64,000 nt of DNA, taken from NCBI GenBank assembly GCA_910588325.1, contig CAJUPP010000009.1:1-64000 (forward strand), in the 5' to 3' direction. The stretch's first letter is position 1. Each line of letters starts with the position of its first letter. Under the pieces are notes generated by a model. The model made no database searches and was not told where the DNA came from. It worked only from the letters and a program-made list of their open reading frames with translations. The translations under genes were made by a program, and so were the position numbers. Below are positions 59,516 through 64,000 of this stretch, one piece after another. The stretch comes from an uncultured Hungatella sp. Lineage in GTDB: Bacteria > Bacillota > Clostridia > Lachnospirales > Lachnospiraceae.

Positions 59516-61789
59516 ATGGGGATGAAATTACAGGAGGTGGAAGTTCTGGCTCCGGCTGGCTCTTTTGAGAGTATGAAGGCGGCTGTGGCGGCAGGTGCAG
59601 ACGCCGTATATATGGGAGGAAGCAGATTCGGCGCCCGTGCCTATGCGGACAATCCGGACCAGGACAGAATGCTAAAAGCCATTGATTATGCCCATATTCA
59701 TGGAGTCTCCTTTTACATGACGGTCAATACTCTGGTGAAGGAAAAGGAACTGGAGGAACTGTTTGACTATCTGAATCCATATTACAGGCAGGGACTTAAC
59801 GGAGTGATTGTACAGGATATAGGGGTACTGTCCTATATAACGAAGCATTTTCCGGGGCTTCCCATTCATGCCAGCACTCAGATGACTATCACAGGAGTTT
59901 ATGGGGCCTGGATGTTAAAGGAGCTGGGAGTAAAAAGGGTGGTGCCTGCAAGGGAGCTTTCTCTGGAGGAGATCAGGAGGATCCATGAGCAGGTGGATAT
60001 AGAGATAGAATGTTTTGTTCATGGTGCATTGTGTTATTGCTATTCCGGACAGTGTCTTTTGAGCAGCTTGATCGGCGGCAGAAGCGGGAACCGGGGGCGG
60101 TGCGCCCAGCCCTGCCGTCTGCCTTATGATGTGAAGAGGGATGGGAAGTCCTGTCTGGGGAAAGACCAGAGATATGTGATGAGCCTGAAGGATTTGTGTG
60201 TGCTGGATATTTTGCCGGAGCTTTTGGAAGCAGGGATTGATTCCCTGAAGATTGAAGGGCGGATGAAAAGTCCAAGGTATACGGCAGGTGTGGTAAGTAT
60301 CTACAGAAAGTATGTGGATATGTATAAGAAATGGGGGCGTGACGGGTACCAGGTGAATCCGGAGGATAAAAAGATGCTGCTGGATCTGTTTGACCGGGGC
60401 GGTTTCACCGAAGGGTATTACAGGCAGCATAATGGAAGGGATATGGTGGCTTTAAAGGAAAAGCCGGCCTTCCGTCAGGGAAATCAGAAGTTATTTGATT
60501 ATCTGGATGTAACCTATGTAAATGCAGAAGTGAAGGAAAGAGTTACAGGGAAATTGACGGTAAAAGAAGGGGAAGAGATTGGTCTTGAACTTGAGTTGGA
60601 AGGGAAAGGGAGAGGTTACAGGACAGAAGTAAAAGGGCCGGTGGTTCAGACGGCCCGCAGCCAGCCTGTGAGTGAAGAGAGTCTGAGAAAACAGATTGGG
60701 AAAACCGGGAATACACCGTTTCAGTTTGAAGAGTTACAGGTGGAAATAGAAGGGAATGGATTCCTGCCAATCCAGGCGCTGAACGAATTGAGAAGGAGCG
60801 GTCTGGAGAAGCTTAAGAGAGAGGTGCTTGACAGGTATCGGAGAGAGGGCGGATGCAGGGGGATTGAATACAGAGAGAATGAATCGGGAGAGAAGAAATA
60901 CAGAAAGGATGAGAGAACGGGTACAGGGAATGTAGTATGTGCCGGATGCCAAAGGGATATGGAAAAGGTTCTTCATGTTCTGATTTCTAATCCGGATATT
61001 CTTTCTGTCGTGCTGGAGAAAAAGGAAGTATCTGAGATTCAGATTGAATCGGACAGCTTTCATCCTGATTCATGGAAAGAGACAGTGGAAAGGTGTCACA
61101 GAGAGGGAAAACGTTGCGTACTGGCTATGCCTGTAATTTTCCGCACAGAGGCGGAGCGGTATTTTGAACAATGGAAGGAAACGTGGAAGGGTGCCGGATT
61201 CGACGGGGTTTTAATCCGTTCCTGGGAGGAGATCGGCTATCTAAAGAAGCATAACATAGAGATACCCCAGTATGGGGACCATAATCTGTATTGCTTTAAT
61301 AAAGAGGCCGCTCAAATGTTAAGGAAAATGGGGCTAAAACGTCTGACGCTGCCATTGGAATTAAACAGTCTGGAGCTGGAACAGCTTGGGTGCGACGGCT
61401 TTGAACTGATCGCTTATGGGTATCTTCCGGTTATGACTTCGGCTCAGTGTATCCAAAAAACAACAGGAAATTGTACCCATAAACCGGGAATCCTGTATAT
61501 GAAGGACAGAACCGGGAAAGAACTGATGGTAAAGAATCATTGTACCTTTTGTTACAATACGGTTTATAACCCCAGTCCGCTGTCTTTGCTGGGGCAGGAA
61601 GAGATCATCAGCCGTTTAAATCCGGCGGCGTTGAGGCTTCAGTTTGTGAGAGAAACGGAGCAGGAGACTCGGAAGGTTATCCGGGCTTATGGAGACGCAT
61701 TTCTTCGGAAAGCGAAAGCAGCAGAAAACAGTACAAAAGTGCTGTCCGGAGATTTTACCAGAGGGCACTTTAAAAGAGGAGTAGAGTAG
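59516..61789 (+). CDS. U32-family peptidase-like protein with DUF3656 domain
   Basis: 757 residues. N-terminal U32 core (LAPAGSFESMKAAVAAGADAVYMGG; DSLKIEGRMKSPRY) with the cluster-binding region (CFVHGALCYCYSGQCLLSS, GRCAQPCRLPY). The C-terminal ~450 residues are a DUF3656-type extension ending with a Cys-rich part (YLPVMTSAQCIQK, NHCTFCYNTVYN). Relatives include RlhA, which hydroxylates 23S rRNA C2501; protease activity is doubtful for the family. GAGAGGAG precedes the ATG. Confidence 0.88.
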   Translation: MGMKLQEVEVLAPAGSFESMKAAVAAGADAVYMGGSRFGARAYADNPDQDRMLKAIDYAHIHGVSFYMTVNTLVKEKELEELFDYLNPYYRQGLNGVIVQDIGVLSYITKHFPGLPIHASTQMTITGVYGAWMLKELGVKRVVPARELSLEEIRRIHEQVDIEIECFVHGALCYCYSGQCLLSSLIGGRSGNRGRCAQPCRLPYDVKRDGKSCLGKDQRYVMSLKDLCVLDILPELLEAGIDSLKIEGRMKSPRYTAGVVSIYRKYVDMYKKWGRDGYQVNPEDKKMLLDLFDRGGFTEGYYRQHNGRDMVALKEKPAFRQGNQKLFDYLDVTYVNAEVKERVTGKLTVKEGEEIGLELELEGKGRGYRTEVKGPVVQTARSQPVSEESLRKQIGKTGNTPFQFEELQVEIEGNGFLPIQALNELRRSGLEKLKREVLDRYRREGGCRGIEYRENESGEKKYRKDERTGTGNVVCAGCQRDMEKVLHVLISNPDILSVVLEKKEVSEIQIESDSFHPDSWKETVERCHREGKRCVLAMPVIFRTEAERYFEQWKETWKGAGFDGVLIRSWEEIGYLKKHNIEIPQYGDHNLYCFNKEAAQMLRKMGLKRLTLPLELNSLELEQLGCDGFELIAYGYLPVMTSAQCIQKTTGNCTHKPGILYMKDRTGKELMVKNHCTFCYNTVYNPSPLSLLGQEEIISRLNPAALRLQFVRETEQETRKVIRAYGDAFLRKAKAAENSTKVLSGDFTRGHFKRGVE

Positions 61790-61797
61790 GTGAGGCA

Positions 61798-63105
61798 TTG
61801 ATTAACTTGTTTGTGGACGGTTCCAGGTATTTGATGATTCTGCTGATGGCGGTTTACACCTATCTGAATTTTCGGTATTTTAGCGTGGGAGAGGAGAAAA
61901 AGAGGCGTCTTTGCGCAAGGCAGAACCGGCTGATGCTTCTGATGCATTTCCTGGCTTACATGGTGATATATATTAAGACAGAGGATCCGCGGATGGCGGC
62001 GTTTTATGGGGCGCAGGTGATATTTTTTATTGCATATATTCTGCTGTACCGGCTTTTTTACCCCAACAGTTCCCGCATTCTTGTAAATAATGTGTGTATG
62101 CTGTTGTGTGTGGGATTTATCATTCTTTCCAGGCTGTCTTTTGGGAGAGCGGCACGTCAGTTTATCATTGTGGCGGTTTTTGCAGTGATTGCGTGGATAA
62201 TTCCTATGATTTTAGGGAGAGTGTGGCAGCTGAGCAAGATACCGTGGGTTTATGGGCTGACAGGCCTGGGACTTTTGACAGCAGTATATTTTGTGGGAGA
62301 TACCAGCTTTGGAGCCCAGCTGTCTATATCCGTGTCAGGAATGTCGGTTCAGCCGTCGGAGTTTGTGAAGATTTTATTTGTGCTGTTTGTGGCGGCCATG
62401 TTTTACCGGTCTACAGGGTTTAAACAGGTGGCGGTTACTACGGCAGTGGCAGCTGCCCATGTGCTGATTCTGGTTGCCTCAAAGGATTTGGGGAGCGGCC
62501 TGATTTTCTTTGTCACCTATCTTACCATGCTGTTTGTGGCAACCTCCAATTGGCTCTATCTGGGAGCAGGGTTACTTAGCGGATGCGGTGCGGCGGTTTT
62601 GGCGTACCGGCTGTTTTCCCATGTGAGGGTGAGAGTGTCTGCCTGGAGGAATCCGTGGGCGGATATTGACAATACGGGATATCAGATTACCCAGTCTCTG
62701 TTTGCCATCGGCACAGGCAGTTGGTTTGGCATGGGGCTGTATCAGGGAATGCCAGGTAAGATTCCTGTGGTGAGCAAGGATTTTGTGTTTGCCGCCATAT
62801 CGGAAGAGATGGGAGCCATGTTTGCTGTCTGTGTGCTGCTGATCTGCCTGGGCTGTTTTCTGCAGTTTGTTATGATTTCCAGTGAGATGCAGGCATCCTT
62901 TTACCGGCTGACAGCTTTTGGGCTGGGGATTATGTATATTACTCAGGTGTTTCTGGCAGTGGGAGGGACCATTAAGTTTATTCCCTCTACGGGAGTGACG
63001 CTGCCTCTTATCAGTTATGGGGGGAGTTCTGTGGTAAGTACACTGATTTTGTTCGGGGTGATTCAGGGTGTGTATGTTTTGAAGCGGGAGGAAGAAGAGG
63101 AGTAA
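61798..63105 (+). CDS. FtsW/RodA/SpoVE-family glycosyltransferase
   Basis: 435 residues with about ten helices. SEDS signatures: VQPSEFVKILFVLF, SKDLGSGLIFFVTY, QITQSLFAIGTGSWFGMG and STGVTLPLISYGGSS at the end. It polymerises lipid II with a partner penicillin-binding protein, encoded directly downstream. The start is a TTG at 61798 with a close GGTGAGG; a TTG at 61807 is an alternative. Confidence 0.9.
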   Translation: MINLFVDGSRYLMILLMAVYTYLNFRYFSVGEEKKRRLCARQNRLMLLMHFLAYMVIYIKTEDPRMAAFYGAQVIFFIAYILLYRLFYPNSSRILVNNVCMLLCVGFIILSRLSFGRAARQFIIVAVFAVIAWIIPMILGRVWQLSKIPWVYGLTGLGLLTAVYFVGDTSFGAQLSISVSGMSVQPSEFVKILFVLFVAAMFYRSTGFKQVAVTTAVAAAHVLILVASKDLGSGLIFFVTYLTMLFVATSNWLYLGAGLLSGCGAAVLAYRLFSHVRVRVSAWRNPWADIDNTGYQITQSLFAIGTGSWFGMGLYQGMPGKIPVVSKDFVFAAISEEMGAMFAVCVLLICLGCFLQFVMISSEMQASFYRLTAFGLGIMYITQVFLAVGGTIKFIPSTGVTLPLISYGGSSVVSTLILFGVIQGVYVLKREEEEE

Positions 63106-63127
63106 TGTCTGCGAAAAGGAAAGAAAA

Positions 63128-64000
63128 ATGAAGTTATTTGAGAATAAATCGCTGGGGAAACGAAAGACAGGGAAAAATCCGGAGGAAAAGTCAAATAAGA
63201 ATATTCTCCGGCTGACCTATGTCATAGTGATACTGTTTGTTGTTATGATAGGCTATGAAGGATATTTCCTGGTTTTTCAAAGGGAAGATGTGATTAACAA
63301 TACGTACAATGCAAGGCTGGACAGCTTTTCGGACCGGATTGTCAGAGGGAAGATACGCAGCAGTAATGGGACGGTTCTGGCAGAGACCCTGGTAGGGGAA
63401 GGGGGAGAGGAAACCAGAAGCTATCCCTACGGCCCTTTGTTTGCCCATGTAGTGGGGTATTCTACCAGAGGAAAGACGGGGCTGGAGGCCGCGGGAAATT
63501 TTTATATGCTGTCTTCTCACATCAATCTGTTAGAGCAGATGATTCGGGAACTTTCGGGCGGCAAGAATCCGGGGGATGATATTTATACGACGTTGGATGT
63601 GGAGCTGCAGCAGGTGGCATGGGACGCTTTGGGCGACAGGAAGGGAGCCGTGGTGGTGATGGAGCCGGATACGGGGAAGATTCTGGCAATGGTGTCTAAA
63701 CCTGGATATGACCCTAACACGCTGAATCAGGACTGGGACTGGATGGTGGAGGATGGAGATCATCAGGCCAGGCTTTTAAACCGTGCTGCTCAGGGTTTGT
63801 ATCCGCCGGGGTCTGTTTTTAAATTGGTGACACTTTTGGAGTATGTCCGTGAGCATCCGGAGGATTATGAGGATTTCCGGTTTGAGTGTGACGGGATTTA
63901 CGAGGAGGGGGAGTATACGATTCAGTGTTTTAACCAGACAGCGCATGGAAGTATGGGGTTAAGGGAGGCATTCGCCAATTCCTGCAACGGGGCATTTGCC
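63128..64000 (+). CDS. Penicillin-binding protein (class B-like transpeptidase), truncated by window end
   Basis: The frame is open from the ATG at 63128 to the last base. A basic N-terminus, one membrane helix (TYVIVILFVVMIGYEGYFLVF, about residues 30-50) and a dimerisation-type domain (SDRIVRGKIRSSNGTVLAET) precede the transpeptidase domain. The active-site Ser is in PPGSVFK (Ser 229, Lys 232), and the SxN motif SCN is near the end. It pairs with the FtsW/RodA gene 22 bases upstream. AAAGGAAAG precedes the ATG. Confidence 0.92.
   Translation, partial: MKLFENKSLGKRKTGKNPEEKSNKNILRLTYVIVILFVVMIGYEGYFLVFQREDVINNTYNARLDSFSDRIVRGKIRSSNGTVLAETLVGEGGEETRSYPYGPLFAHVVGYSTRGKTGLEAAGNFYMLSSHINLLEQMIRELSGGKNPGDDIYTTLDVELQQVAWDALGDRKGAVVVMEPDTGKILAMVSKPGYDPNTLNQDWDWMVEDGDHQARLLNRAAQGLYPPGSVFKLVTLLEYVREHPEDYEDFRFECDGIYEEGEYTIQCFNQTAHGSMGLREAFANSCNGAFA

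Overview
The window comes from a spore-forming, anaerobic Gram-positive bacterium of the Clostridia, most likely a Lachnospiraceae-type gut organism. The evidence is T-box leaders, the cotJABC spore-coat operon, Shine-Dalgarno-led genes, many radical-SAM and Fe-S enzymes, an anaerobic sulfatase maturase, and typical Firmicutes neighbours such as ruvAB-zapA-U32 peptidase. No rRNA, tRNA, CRISPR array or intact transposase was recognised.

Layout. 1-1050: the 3' end of a cation P-type ATPase, a truncated ArsR regulator and a cysteine-desulfurase remnant, which look like a deletion or mobile-element scar. 1054-5215: an RpiR-type regulator divergent from a fructose operon (fruK, fruA) with a palindrome at the promoter. 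5311-11227: an FtsH-type protease, an 8-oxoguanine glycosylase, a MATE exporter, a metallophosphoesterase-rubrerythrin fusion and a YccF protein. 11224-14526: a tryptophan ABC transporter behind a T-box whose specifier is UGG. 14798-16507: a low-GC two-gene module that is decaying. 16717-22114: an unusual RiPP-like cluster made of a 47-residue peptide, an HPr-kinase-like protein, PqqD, an S24/S26 peptidase, an ABC exporter, a nucleotidyltransferase-like protein and a DUF1919 protein, with no known cyclase. 22145-23780: tyrS behind a Tyr T-box.

23947-46260 is a large molybdenum-hydroxylase island. A complete three-subunit hydroxylase comes first. A second operon follows; its Moco subunit has lost about 300 internal residues and its FAD subunit has a glutamate-synthase-like reductase inserted. 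Two TylF-like proteins face the + strand operons. Next come a Crp/Fnr regulator, a cofactor and maturation operon (MocA-ModE fusion, phosphatase-HD fusion, MoeA-like, XdhC-like, MoaA, MoaC, MOSC-MogA fusion) and the molybdate transporter modABC. The Crp/Fnr gene and the cofactor operon carry a similar palindromic motif at the same distance from their promoters, so they may be co-regulated.

46268-49868 holds a Cys-type sulfatase, its radical-SAM maturase and a TauE/SafE-type exporter. After that come a hemerythrin-CheX-like-receiver fusion, cotJABC, a carbamate kinase, a CPBP protease and a glycosyltransferase. The rest is housekeeping: a YprB-like exonuclease, ruvAB, zapA, a U32 peptidase, an FtsW/RodA protein and a penicillin-binding protein cut by the window end. 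The strongest candidate for an undescribed system is the peptide cluster at 16717-22114.
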